NCBI GenBank assembly: GCA_016508695.1 | Contig: VNKQ01000002.1 | Coordinates: forward strand, 744,001-808,000 | DNA: 64,000 nucleotides | Origin: Hyphodiscus hymeniophilus | Lineage: Eukaryota; Ascomycota; Leotiomycetes; Helotiales; Hyphodiscaceae | Direction of reading: 5' to 3' | Shown here: piece by piece, positions 22,260 to 32,347 of the stretch | Numbering within the stretch: position 1 is the stretch's first letter | Layout of the letters: the number at the start of each line of letters is the position of its first letter | Program-made: the position numbers and the translations under genes | Notes under the pieces: model-generated | Databases searched by the model: none | What the model saw: only the letters and a program-made list of their open reading frames with translations | What the model was told of the DNA's origin: nothing

Positions 22260-23466
22260 ATGACGGAACAACTCATTCTCAAGGGCACCCTTGAGGGCCA
22301 CAGCGGTTGGGTTACCTCGCTCGCGACCTCCCTCGAAAACCCCAACATGCTCCTGTCAGGTTCGCGCGACAAGACCCTCATCATCTGGAACTTGACCCGC
22401 GACGAGACCTCCTACGGATACCCCAAGAGATCTTTGCACGGTCACTCGCACATAGTCTCGGACTGTGTATGTTACCCTACAATCAGTGGTGGATGGAGAA
22501 TAATTTGAAGTGGAATTGAGTGCTGAGACTCTAGATTTAGGTCATTTCCTCCGACGGTGCCTACGCTCTCTCAGCATCCTGGGACAAGACCCTCCGTCTT
22601 TGGGAGCTCTCCACCGGTACCACCACCCGCCGATTTGTTGGACACACCAACGATGTTCTCTCCGTTTCTTTCTCCGCCGACAACAGACAAATTGTTTCTG
22701 GCTCCCGCGATCGAACGATCAAGCTCTGGAATACCCTTGGAGACTGCAAGTTCACTATCACCGAGAAGGGACACACCGACTGGGTTTCGTGCGTTCGATT
22801 CAGCCCGAATCCTCAAAACCCGGTCATTGTCAGCAGTGGATGGGACAAGCTTGTCAAGGTGAGCAATTCATTTCTTTATGGAGGATGCGAATTCCACATG
22901 ATGCTACGCAACTATAAAGTATTTGCTACTTCAGAGCTTGGGAAACCCTGCCATGAGACAAACCAACACCAATGCACTGACACGAATTCGCATGCTTCAA
23001 TTTAATGGTTAAGTTCGAGGATGGAAGCTAATGGCAACAGGTTTGGGAGCTCTCTTCCTGCAGATTGCAAACTGACCACATTGGACACTCCGGCTACATT
23101 AACACCGTCACAATCTCCCCTGATGGATCCCTCTGTGCTTCTGGAGGAAAGGACGGAACTACCATGCTTTGGGACTTGAACGAGTCAAAGCACCTCTACT
23201 CTTTGAACGCTGGTGATGAGATCCACGCCCTCGTTTTCTCCCCCAACCGATACTGGCTCTGCGCTGCCACCTCTAGCAGCATCATCATCTTTGATTTGGA
23301 GAAAAAGAGCAAGGTGGATGAGTTGAAGCCCGAGTTCCAGGCGGTTGGCAAGAAGAGCAGAGAGCCGGAGTGTGTTAGCTTGGCATGGAGTGCGGATGGC
23401 CAGACTTTGTTCGCTGGTTACACTGACAATCTCATTCGGGCTTGGGGAGTTATGTCGAGAGCATAA
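22260..23466 (+). CDS. cpc2: RACK1 orthologue, seven-WD40 ribosomal scaffold (Cpc2/Asc1)
   Basis: Beta-propeller protein of 316 aa on the 40S ribosomal subunit near the mRNA exit channel; Cpc2 links translation to signalling and to general amino-acid control. Exons are 22260-22466, 22541-22858 and 23041-23466, all joined in phase 0. Seven WD repeats are seen, with unit ends such as DKTLIIWNL, DKTLRLWEL, DRTIKLWNT, DKLVKVWEL and GTTMLWDL, and the RACK1-specific GHTNDVLSVSFS and GHTDWVSCVRFSP. Length equals the usual 316-319 aa. Intron 2 (22859-23040, 182 nt) is long for this genome because it holds a C/D snoRNA. The same arrangement, U24 inside the RACK1 gene, is known in yeast ASC1. Confidence 0.97.
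22885..22993 (+). ncRNA. snR24: C/D box snoRNA U24 (snR24) inside RACK1 intron 2
   Basis: The intron holds a perfect 10-bp terminal stem, ATGCGAATTC at 22885-22894 against GAATTCGCAT at 22984-22993. Just inside lie a C box ATGATGC (22898-22904, one mismatch to RTGATGA) and a D box CTGA (22977-22980). An internal guide TATTTGCTACTT at about 22920-22931 precedes a weak D' box CAGA. This guide is complementary to AAGTAGCAAATA, the 25S rRNA segment targeted by U24 for 2'-O-methylation (yeast A1449/G1450). Host gene, guide and box order all agree with U24. A second guide lies before the D box. Known biology: processing from the debranched intron. Inference: exact mature ends. Confidence 0.88.
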
Positions 23467-25001
23467 ATATTTGAGCACTTGCGGGAAAGCATTCGGATGG
23501 GAAGACTTTGCGGGCTTTGCGATCTTGTCGATTGGCAAGTTGTACTCCAGAACTAAGGCATTCTCAGGAGCTCAATGAAAAAAATAAGAAACGTCAACCA
23601 TCGGCTTGTGAATGTGACATGAGCTGTTGGAAGCTCTCGGCATTGCGTCCGATCTGCAGATCCCAAGCGGATATGTTCTCAAAGCTGCGCAATTCTTGGT
23701 CTTAAGGCCAGATGAAGATCCTCGCAGTGAACAAAAACGAAGCTCTTCGTCAAAAGGACAAGGACTCATGTTCCCAAAGTCTCAACCCTCTTTTAGCTAT
23801 AAATTCATCCTCGGTTCTCAAGCAAATGGCACCACAAACAGGCTCTAACTTGTATGAAAATGTCTCATCATCTTCTGGCAATCACAGCTTTACCCCGAGA
23901 GCCTCTCGACCTGACGTAGAGATGGCTGAACGAGTGCATTCTCCACTTGAAGTAAGCAGAGTAGGCAAAGACAATGCTATCCTCAGCCTCTCCTTGCATC
24001 CGTGACATATAGTCATCGACACTTCTATAGTTGTCAACACTTTCGTTACTGTCCGAGATGTCGTTATCGCTCTCTTTATCGCTGTCGTTGTCGATGGGAG
24101 AAATTGGGGACGGAAAGAAAGACTTCTTCTGATCTTCATCAATGCCTGCCTTTCCCACCATCAATGCCATGCCTTACTCACCGGGCATCGCTGATACAGA
24201 TGCAGAGTGGGCAAAGATAATGCCTCAGCATCCCCCTGCATCCCTGACACCCGGCCGCCGAAGCTCTTTGTCAAAAGGGCAAAGACTTTGGATCCAAACT
24301 CTGACAACTTTGAGTGCTTACAGGAACTGGTGTAATCAATTACAGTGTTGGAGGTTGGGATGCACTGGAAGACCTTTAGCTCCAACATTGAATGGTAGAT
24401 ATTTGAATATAAAAGAGCAAGAGCATGTATGCTGCTTCATATATCGCCATTTTCGCATGCCTTGACGACTTGTCAGTGTAAAATGCATACATAGAGCAAC
24501 ACCAGAAGAAACTCTTCGAGGTTCAATAATATTGCAAGGAGTTCAGCAAGAAGTCCTTCACTTTTAATGCTGTATTTGGCCTGTGCTCTCTGGCATTATA
24601 TCCTGAGCTCCTGCGCCTTCGAAACTGCTATCTCGCAGAGATGAGATAGGACCGGGGTAGATGAGTAGAATGAAAGGTCAAAAGGCAGCACACAGTTGCG
24701 TGATCAAAAGAAGGATCAGAGTTTAATTAATTTTGAGTGACTATTGCTTCGGCCAGAAACCCAGCATTGACAAAAGACCTCCTACGTGAAAGCTTACGCT
24801 GCCGGAAAAGAAGGAGCAATGATTACTTAGTGTGGTTGCTTTCCATATGACAAGTCTCCTTGAGGTTATCGATCTTGACAGGAAAAAGAAAGGCTGTCTC
24901 ACCCTACACCGCAATTCCAGGGAATTCTGATGCTGCGACAGGTTTGATTCCACAGAAATCCCAACGGCCAAAATGCTCACTGGTTAACCGAAGAAGAAGC
25001 C
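23467..25001. other. Intergenic stretch with degenerate internal repeats
   Basis: No supportable gene. Two short sequence units each occur twice with mismatches: one at about 23743-23770 and 24258-24285 (core GAAGCTCTT-GTCAAAAGG), the other at about 23957-24005 and 24204-24247 (core GGCAAAGA-AATGC). Minus-strand frames across them encode similar peptides (MQGEAED and MQGDAEA), suggesting an eroded repetitive gene or element. Confidence 0.45.
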
Positions 25002-25009
25002 AAAAAAAA
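25002..25009 (-). terminator. RNA polymerase III terminator of tRNA-Met
   Basis: On the minus strand a run of eight T begins 7 bases after the discriminator end of the tRNA, a standard Pol III stop signal. Confidence 0.8.
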
Positions 25010-25016
25010 GTGAGTT

Positions 25017-25123
25017 GTCCCTGGAGAGACTCGAACTCTCGACCTTTGGATAATTCAATCTGTTGAACCAGACCAATCATACGAATATGAGACCAACGCT
25101 CTAACCAACTGAGCCACAGAGAC
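25017..25123 (-). tRNA. tRNA-Met (anticodon CAT), elongator type, with 34-nt intron
   Basis: The minus strand folds as a complete cloverleaf. The acceptor stem is GTCTCTG with CAGGGAC (one G-T pair), the D arm GCTC/GAGC, and the anticodon loop CTCATAA with CAT at 25089-25087. The T arm is GAGAG/CTCTC with loop TTCGAGT. The intron is 25085-25052, one base 3' of the anticodon, the canonical site, and contains TATGA, which can pair with the anticodon loop. The anticodon stem has a T31-T39 mismatch that elongator tRNA-Met of yeast also shows. The acceptor begins G-C rather than the A-T of initiator tRNA, so this is the elongator. The 3' CCA is not encoded. Confidence 0.93.
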
Positions 25124-28100
25124 TTCTTGAGCCGAAAATGCTTATGTGTCTAATTACGACTGTTTGTGATTTTTCAAAGAGATTGCTCCGCTGGATCGTT
25201 GATGCCCCACCTTAAGCCCTGGCTAACCGAGCCGTCTCTTGCACCCACCTCATTTGAACACCGTTCGTCTTTTTCTAAGGTACCTCAATCGTCGAGCTCG
25301 TCATCTTATGTAGGTATGATTGATCTCAACAAGACCTGGAAATTGCCCCGACGGTAGCTTTCATTCCTTTATTCAAGCCTTGCGGAGCTAGGTCGTCTGA
25401 TAGTCCCTCCTTTCAAACATCTGGCGTCGGCATTAACCAAGTGGTGTGAATCTGACGTAGTGGCCCGATATGCTTAGACTTTTGATCGATTTGGTGACTG
25501 ACTGATCAATTCCTCATATTTCACCAATAAATCTTAGACCTTATTCAGGCATGTACAGCAATTGGATTGTTCACATCAAATTATTGGGACAGTGCTCACA
25601 TTGACGATTCAGAGCCTTTGCAAAGGCTCTGAATCGTCGTTTGTTTCAAGCGTTTTCAGGGGAGAGGTAGCGGTTGAATAGTAAGAGATTTAAAATGATC
25701 GTCCACTCAAATCTTTAACCAATTTATTATGTATTTTCAGATAGTTGCTCTCGTCCCCGAGACCTAGAGATTCATGATTTGAAGTGGGAAGGGCAAAGGA
25801 CTTTTAAAATACAAACGGTCGATTGCCTTATTTCTCACAGTCTTACAAACTCTTGTCTTTAAGTGTTCAACTCGTTCAAATTATCAGGACACTTCAAATA
25901 TCCCCACCCACGGACAAACAGCCAGATTGAGATCAGTCCAGAAATCTGGGCGATCACAATCCCTCAGGTAGTATTCTCGTCCTTATAATACTGCGAAAAC
26001 ATGTTGGGATGGACGGACTCGCTTAGTCTTTGAGTTCTTTGGACGTTCAAGGACAAGCATTACATTCAAGCTTCAGAACTCAGGGCAAGCTTCTGAAGGA
26101 GCACGCAAAAGACGTCTCGAGGCAAAAGGCAGCAGCTCGAAGTACGACTGAGGGCTAGGGAGTAATGGCGAAGGGAATTCTTTGAAACGATGGATCGAGA
26201 GGAGCTGAATGCAGATGCTCTTCTGAAGTGAGTGGACCGAGATGTAGATTGGCTGGGGATCTGAACCGAGCTCCTTCAAGGTTCAACCTTTTCTCAGCAA
26301 ACACCACCTCCGGAGAACGCACTTAGGTTGGCAACAAATTCATTAAATTTGAAGTCAAGCGGACTCGCTCATTGTGTCATACACAATACATAAGGTATAG
26401 CCCTCCTCAGCTCAGCTTTCTTCTCATCTGCTTTGATTAAGCTCTCTCGTCCTACCATAGTTATTATACTCGGTCTCCGAATATCCTTCATGCTCTTACT
26501 CTCATCCCCCTTCAATTCCCTGACCAACATAACAGGCAGGCTCACTAATGGAGGCACCAAAGACATTCGAAATTCCAGCCAACCACTTTCCAATCCCTTC
26601 AGCTATAGATCGCATTATCCGCACTGCTGTTTGGGCTGAATCTTAGAGCTGCTGCGAATAGACACACTGAGTTTCGATCTCCACGAGGACAAAATTCGAT
26701 GCTAAGGATGAGGTCGGATCGAGCCAAGCATCCAGAGTGCCATCGCTCAGAAAGGCATATAAACATCGGCTGACACATAGACGGCATCTTTTTGGAAGTC
26801 AAGGGAGACTAAGCGTGAGCTAAGCTATTAGATTGCCGGATTGCGGTTCTCGTATTGCTCAGTGAGGTGAGCGGGCAGTTCTGAGATCTAGATGTGAGAT
26901 CTAAAATCTTTGGCTGAGGGGTCTTTGAGAGCATGGGAACGGTGGCCATTTCGTCATCCGGTAAGGAGGACGCTTGAGTAACGAGAGTCTTCACATTTTC
27001 CTGGTTGATACTGTTTTGGTCTTGGATGAAGCGTGAATCATAGGGCTGGGAATCAGTAAAATGATACAGGGTTCCGGGAAGAGTCTTCCGGTGTTCATCG
27101 TTAGCTCCAGGCCCGGTACCAATGGATCAAAATGCTCAGCATATTTAGACAACCAGGGTTCCGAAACAGAGTTCGTGGATTTATCCGTAGACTCAAAGTC
27201 GTCGAATGTTTAATTCTTATGCAAGACTTTGCAAAGAAACGAGAGAACTTGAGGAATAAGAACATCAAATTCGGATTAAGTTTGCTGTCACTGGTTCGAA
27301 GAGAATCGAACTAACAAAGCCTTCCACGGATCTCTTTCGTGCAGCTTCTTTGCCAACAGACTTTCTGATTGAATCTGAAGGGCCAAAGCATCCGCAATGG
27401 TGAAAATCTAGTCTCTGTGCCCATCAATCTCCGTGCTATTCTTCGAGCCTGAACTTAAGCTGTAAGGATATGAGAGACCTGTCAAACTTCGCAGAAAATT
27501 CACCATTTGCGTTCTCCTTCCTGGCATCACATATCTTCTTGCAAATCTTCTCCACTAGAGAGAATCTCAACGAGGGTCGATTACCTAGTATGTTTCAATC
27601 TGCATCTTTATTTTTTCCGGGCGGCTGCTTACTTAACCCGTTGTCTGAAAACAACCAAAAAGTTCAGGTTAGTGAAAGAGCCCATCCAAATCCCTGTCGA
27701 CCGGTCCATGAAGAACTGCTCGTTGAAGTCTCATTCTGTACAAACAGAACAAAATGTAAACAATAAGCAATTTGATATTGCTTGAGAGAAAAACATGAAA
27801 AGCTAATAAGAAAAGCAAATGAGCAATAGCCACTCTGTGATTACTGGACCGCGCCCCTTATCTCAATATTCGACAGGGGGGGTCCACGTTCCTCTTAGCG
27901 TCAAATATGAAGTACGGTAGACACTTCTCGTGAACAATTTGATATTAGAGATTTGGCCTCAATTTCCGACTCTGATCCATTTCCACCCCACAACCGCAGC
28001 TGTATCTGTGTCGCGATATAGATCTGTGCAGCTTCTTGTCGACTTAAAGACGCCTGAGTGGAACTTGAGAATACCGCTCCAGCTACCCTCTTCGAACTCC

Positions 28101-28251
28101 AAGTGTCAGAGGCTGTAATACGAGAGGGTAACACTCACCAGTCTCACGAGCGTACTCTACACCTTACAGTCGCCAGATTCGGAGACTTTCGCTCTTCCAA
28201 ACATTCTGTCGATCCTATATCTGGCGCCGACAGGCCAGCGTATTCGAGATC
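25124..28251. other. Gene-poor stretch of about 3.1 kb
   Basis: No intact gene is recognised. It contains a perfect 36-bp palindrome at 25603-25638 and several minus-strand frames between about 26370 and 27126 that read like protein but lack starts or are interrupted (for example the stretch containing KTLPGTLYHFTDSQPYDS). This looks like the remains of decayed coding or mobile DNA. Confidence 0.5.
25603..25638. repeat. Perfect 36-bp palindrome (18-bp arms, no spacer)
   Basis: The left arm GACGATTCAGAGCCTTTG is followed immediately by its exact reverse complement, centred between 25620 and 25621. It lies in gene-poor DNA 480 bp from the tRNA. Could be a protein-binding site, a cruciform-forming element or the footprint of an excised element. 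Confidence 0.9.
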
Positions 28252-29298
28252 ATGCACTTGGCGCTACCCTCGAGGAAATCTTCGAATCCTCCACCCTATA
28301 TGGCGCGGTCCTCCCAATTTCCAATGCTTCGTAGAAGCAGAGTTAAATCGATAGTCGTTTTTACATGTGCGATTGGGGTATTACTGTTATTATTGTCACG
28401 AATTTTAGGCGGCTCGGATGGGATACCTTCAGGGACACCACCAGTGGTGATTGTGACAGTTTTGGATTCCATGAGTTACAGCAGGGACTACATAAATAAC
28501 ATCAAAGAAAATAGGATTGAGTATGCAAGGAAACATGGTGTGTAGGCTGAATCTGGTAAATAGCAAATTGCTGACTGCTCAAAGGGTATGCGACGTTCTT
28601 CCCTAAAATCAACGACTACGACCTCAATGGATCACCAAGCTCTTGGGCGCGAGTCCCTGCAGTACGGCATGCATTGACGAAGTTCCAACACAGTACCTTC
28701 TTCTGGTATCTCGACCAAAATTCTCTGATCATGAACCCGGAATTGACATTGGAGGACCATATCATGAACAGCAAGCGGTTAGAGCATCTGATGATACGAG
28801 ATCAGCCAGTTGTCCCATCGGGTAGTGTGATCAAGACGTTCCCACATCTGAAAGGCCAGAATATCGACTTTGTCCTCACACAAGATAAGGAGGGCCTGGC
28901 ACCAGGGAGTTTCATAATAAGGAGGGGGGAGTGGAGCAAGTTCTTCTTGGATACTTGGTTCGATCCGCTGTACCGTTCATATAATTTCCAGAGAGCAGAT
29001 ACACACGCACTGGTGAGTAGGAATTTTCCCTAAGGTCAGTTAAGGTCGAAGCTTACAGAGGTTCTAGGAACACATCGTGCAATGGCATCCTACCATATTG
29101 TCGAAATTGGCTCTCGTACCACAACGAACCCTGAATGCATACTGCAAGGCATCGAATCCAGATGAATCCGGAGCATACAAAGATGGGGACTTTGTTATTC
29201 GATTCGCAGGGTGTGAGCAAACAGACGGGAGAGATTGCGCGGCAGAAGCAGAGCCCTTCTCGAAGCAATGGCGGACAGTGTTCCATGCAACACGATGA
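28252..29298 (+). CDS. GT34 glycosyltransferase (Mnn10/Mnn11/Gma12 family), Golgi type II protein
   Basis: Probable alpha-1,6-mannosyltransferase subunit acting on N-glycan outer chains in the Golgi, 314 aa. Exons are 28252-28537, 28585-29012 and 29068-29298, all in frame, with intron 1 having a CTGAC branch-like site. A short basic N-terminus precedes one membrane anchor (SIVVFTCAIGVLLLLLSRIL). The lumenal part carries family blocks: YINNIKENRIEYARKHGYATFF, split by intron 1; AVRHALTKFQHSTFFWYLDQ; HEHIVQWHPTILSKL-type block after intron 2; and the closing FAGCEQTDGRDCAAE. The metal-binding DxD region reads LDQNSLIM, so the second Asp is replaced by Asn. Start could also be the Met at 28300. 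Mnn10 or Mnn11 is not resolved. Confidence 0.86.
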
Positions 29299-30050
29299 AA
29301 CTTCTGATTCGACTCCGCACCAAACCGTACGAATCATATTAAAACCATAGAATACCAATGATCAACGACTTGATCAACGACTAGGAAGAGATCAATGAGG
29401 GCGGCGTAACGGCGTTAAAAGGATTGGGATGAAGATATGTCTGCATATTGTACAAAGTTGAGAGCCTCTGCATGGAACCGCAGGCGTTGGCAGCGAATGG
29501 AAAAAGCAAGGTTTACTTGCTCTGTTGTATATTATTGTCACATACCCCACAGTCTTGTTACTGTCTTTGATTCTCTGGGGTTTGAAATACTTAGGAGTGT
29601 GATTGGGAGACTCGATATGCCCTGCTCTTTTAGAGTGAGCAATTAAAATAGGATAAGAAGTCAAAGACTTGGTTGACTCGACGATTTAGAGTACGACTGC
29701 CGTGCATCTCCACTCCAGCTGTGATCGAGCTCCCTACTGAACCGGTATTTGGACTCGGAATTGACAATTGGAGCGGAGAGTGGGAGTAGGGGAGTGTTTA
29801 TTTCTTCAACTTTACCATTTTTCACGGCGACAGTGTAAGGTTCTGTCACTGAACGATCGATGATGTCTCCGCAATTACCTATGTACTGAACCCTTTTTGG
29901 ACGCGATAAACGGTCGCGCTGTTCCCCCGTTCCAGATCGTGCATCACATGCATTAAACCTCGGGCCATTAACAGACCCTCCAACAAATCAACTCAGTCAA
30001 GCTTCAACATCATAACCTCCGCCGCGAAGTTACATAGATCTTCAAACAAG
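29299..30050. other. Intergenic stretch
   Basis: No supportable gene. The last 100 bases before 30051 are the likely promoter and 5' UTR of the sphingosine-phosphate lyase gene. Confidence 0.5.
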
Positions 30051-31859
30051 ATGCCAGGAACTTCGAGGATGCCTGTAAGCTTGCGCAACAGCTTTACTGT
30101 CAAGAAAGCCAGCTCCAAGAGCCAATTGCTGTCTTTAAACATCGACCTGTAAGCCCCACCTCTAACCCAAACAACCCCTCGCGGACAGTAGAGGCTGATC
30201 CACCATCTGCAGATTTCGCAATATCATCTTCTTCTTGTTTTTATTACGATGGACAAGGAAGGGGATTTTGAAGTTGAAGGGCAGAGGCTTGTTTGGCACA
30301 TTCGTTGATGCGTACATCTCGATACGACGCGATCTATATGGCCTCTTCTTGCGTGCCCCAGGCGTTCGTTCGCAAGTCCAGAAGCAAGTCAAGGAAGCAG
30401 TCGACAAGCTACAATCCAAACTTGTACCTACGGGTGTAACGCGATATCTTACACTGCCAAAGGAAGGATGGTCAGAAGAAACAGTGCGCAAGGAATTGGA
30501 GACCCTAGCCAATATGGATCATACCAGATGGGAAGATGGATATGTTTCTGGAGCTGTGTATCATGGAGGGGACTCTTTGATTGCATTGCAGACTGAAGCT
30601 TTTGGAAAGTTTACGGTGGCGAATCCCATCCATCCAGATGTTTTCCCTGGTGTAAGGAAGATGGAGGCGGAGATTGTGTCTATGGTTCTGGCCATGTTCA
30701 ACGCACCTGTAGGCGCAGCTGGTGTCACTACTAGTGGGGGAACAGAGTCGATCCTCATGGCCTGTCTGAGCGCGAGACAAAAGGCCTTTACGGAGAGAGG
30801 TGTTACTGAGCCAGAAATGTATGAACGTCCCCCGCTTTTAAGACCTCTTCCTGATTTGAACCTAGGATCCTCCCAGAAACTGGACACACCGCATTCCGCA
30901 AAGCCGGCTCCTACTTCGGCATCAAAGTACATCTCGTCGCCTGTCCCGCTCCCTCTTACCAAGCCCACATCCCCTCTGTCTCACGTCTGATCAACAGCAA
31001 CACCGTCCTCCTCGTTGGCTCAGCGCCAAATTTCCCCCACGGTATCATCGACGACATCTCCTCCCTGTCCAAACTAGCCCTCAAGCGAAAGATCCCTCTC
31101 CACGTAGACTGCTGTCTCGGCTCCTTCCTCGTTCCCTTCCTCGAAAAGGCCGGGTTCGAAACGGAACTCTTCGATTTCAGACTCAAAGGCGTAACGAGCA
31201 TCAGCTGCGATACACACAAATACGGTTTCGCACCGAAGGGAAACTCCACGTGTCTCTACCGTACCGAACTCCTGCGCTCTTACCAATATTTCATCTCTCC
31301 CGACTGGTCAGGTGGTGTTTATGCCTCGCCTTCCGTAGCAGGGTCCCGTCCAGGTGCTTTGATCGCCGGATGCTGGACAAGTCTTATGAGTGTCGGCGAG
31401 ACGGGATACATCAGTTCCTGTCATCAGATCGTAGGGGCTGCGAAGAAGATCGCTGACGCGATCCGCGAGAATCCTACGCTCAACAACGATCTGGAGGTCA
31501 TGGGTAACCCGCTCGTCTCTGTTGTGGCCTTCACAGCCAGAAACCTCAACATTTACGATGTCGCGGACGCAATGGCGGAAAAGGGCTGGCATCTGAACGC
31601 CCTGCAAACCCCACCCGCAATTCACGTAGCAGTTACTCTGCCTATTGTGAAGGTCTGGGAGAAGTTGATTGGCGACTTGGAGGCTGTGATTGAGGGCGAG
31701 AAGGAGAAGGAGCGTGTCAGGATTGTGGAGGGCAAGGGCGCCAAGGGTAAGGCTATGGGTGATTCCGCTGCGCTTTACGGCGTTGCAGGTAGCTTACCGA
31801 ATAAGAGTGTGGTGGTCGAGCTGGCGAGCGGGTTCTTGGACACATTGTATAAGGCTTAG
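30051..31859 (+). CDS. dpl1: Sphingosine-1-phosphate lyase (Dpl1)
   Basis: PLP-dependent enzyme of the ER membrane that splits phosphorylated long-chain bases into a fatty aldehyde and phosphoethanolamine, the exit step of sphingolipid breakdown. It has 565 aa from exons 30051-30148, 30213-30818 and 30866-31859. Intron 2 splits the Met codon in GVTEPEM and is needed to reach the downstream frame; read without it the protein would stop early. Visible are an N-terminal membrane helix (NIIFFLFLLRW), substrate blocks YHGGDSLIALQTEAFG and GVTTSGGTESILMA, and PLP-binding VDCCLGSFLVPFLEKAGF followed by SCDTHKYGFAPKG, whose Lys forms the Schiff base. Length matches yeast Dpl1 (589 aa). The C-terminal 100 residues are more variable, as usual. 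Confidence 0.95.
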
Positions 31860-32347
31860 GGGCTGTCTCCTATTTGCATGGTGATCTTTCGTTTGATGCG
31901 ATGGCGTTGGAAGATTGGTCATTTTTACATTGTGTCAAATACCAGAGTGCCCAAGTTGATCTATGATCTCTTTGCCTTCAACTGCTGTGTTGTGTGCCAC
32001 GCTGCCTTTTTGAAAGAATCTCAAAGTCTGAAACATACTAACTCTTCGGTCATATCCTCGATCTTTCGAAAAGGGGTCACAGATTTCTGCACCCTTGCTC
32101 ATCCATTCCCTTCGGCCAGTTCGGCTAGAAGACCATCTCACATCCCCAGAATCTCGTGCTCATTCTAACCTGTTGAAAGATTAGCTTGAAGCCCACGGCT
32201 GGCATATTGCACTTTCGTGATATCCGCACGCCTCATGCCTTTTGAACATTTCGGTCAAAATATGGGTTTAATCTCTCCGCAGTTTTTATATCTCACACAC
32301 ATCTGAATAAATGGGCTCATTTACGTTGTGCAGCAATCAATGTACTT
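31860..32347. other. Convergent intergenic stretch
   Basis: Lies between the 3' ends of Dpl1 and the PC-esterase-like gene. Nothing else is seen. Confidence 0.5.

Noticed and set aside
23868..24170. Acidic minus-strand frame (SDKESDNDISDSNES) as a gene
   Set aside because: No homology, no splice context, and it overlaps degenerate repeats.
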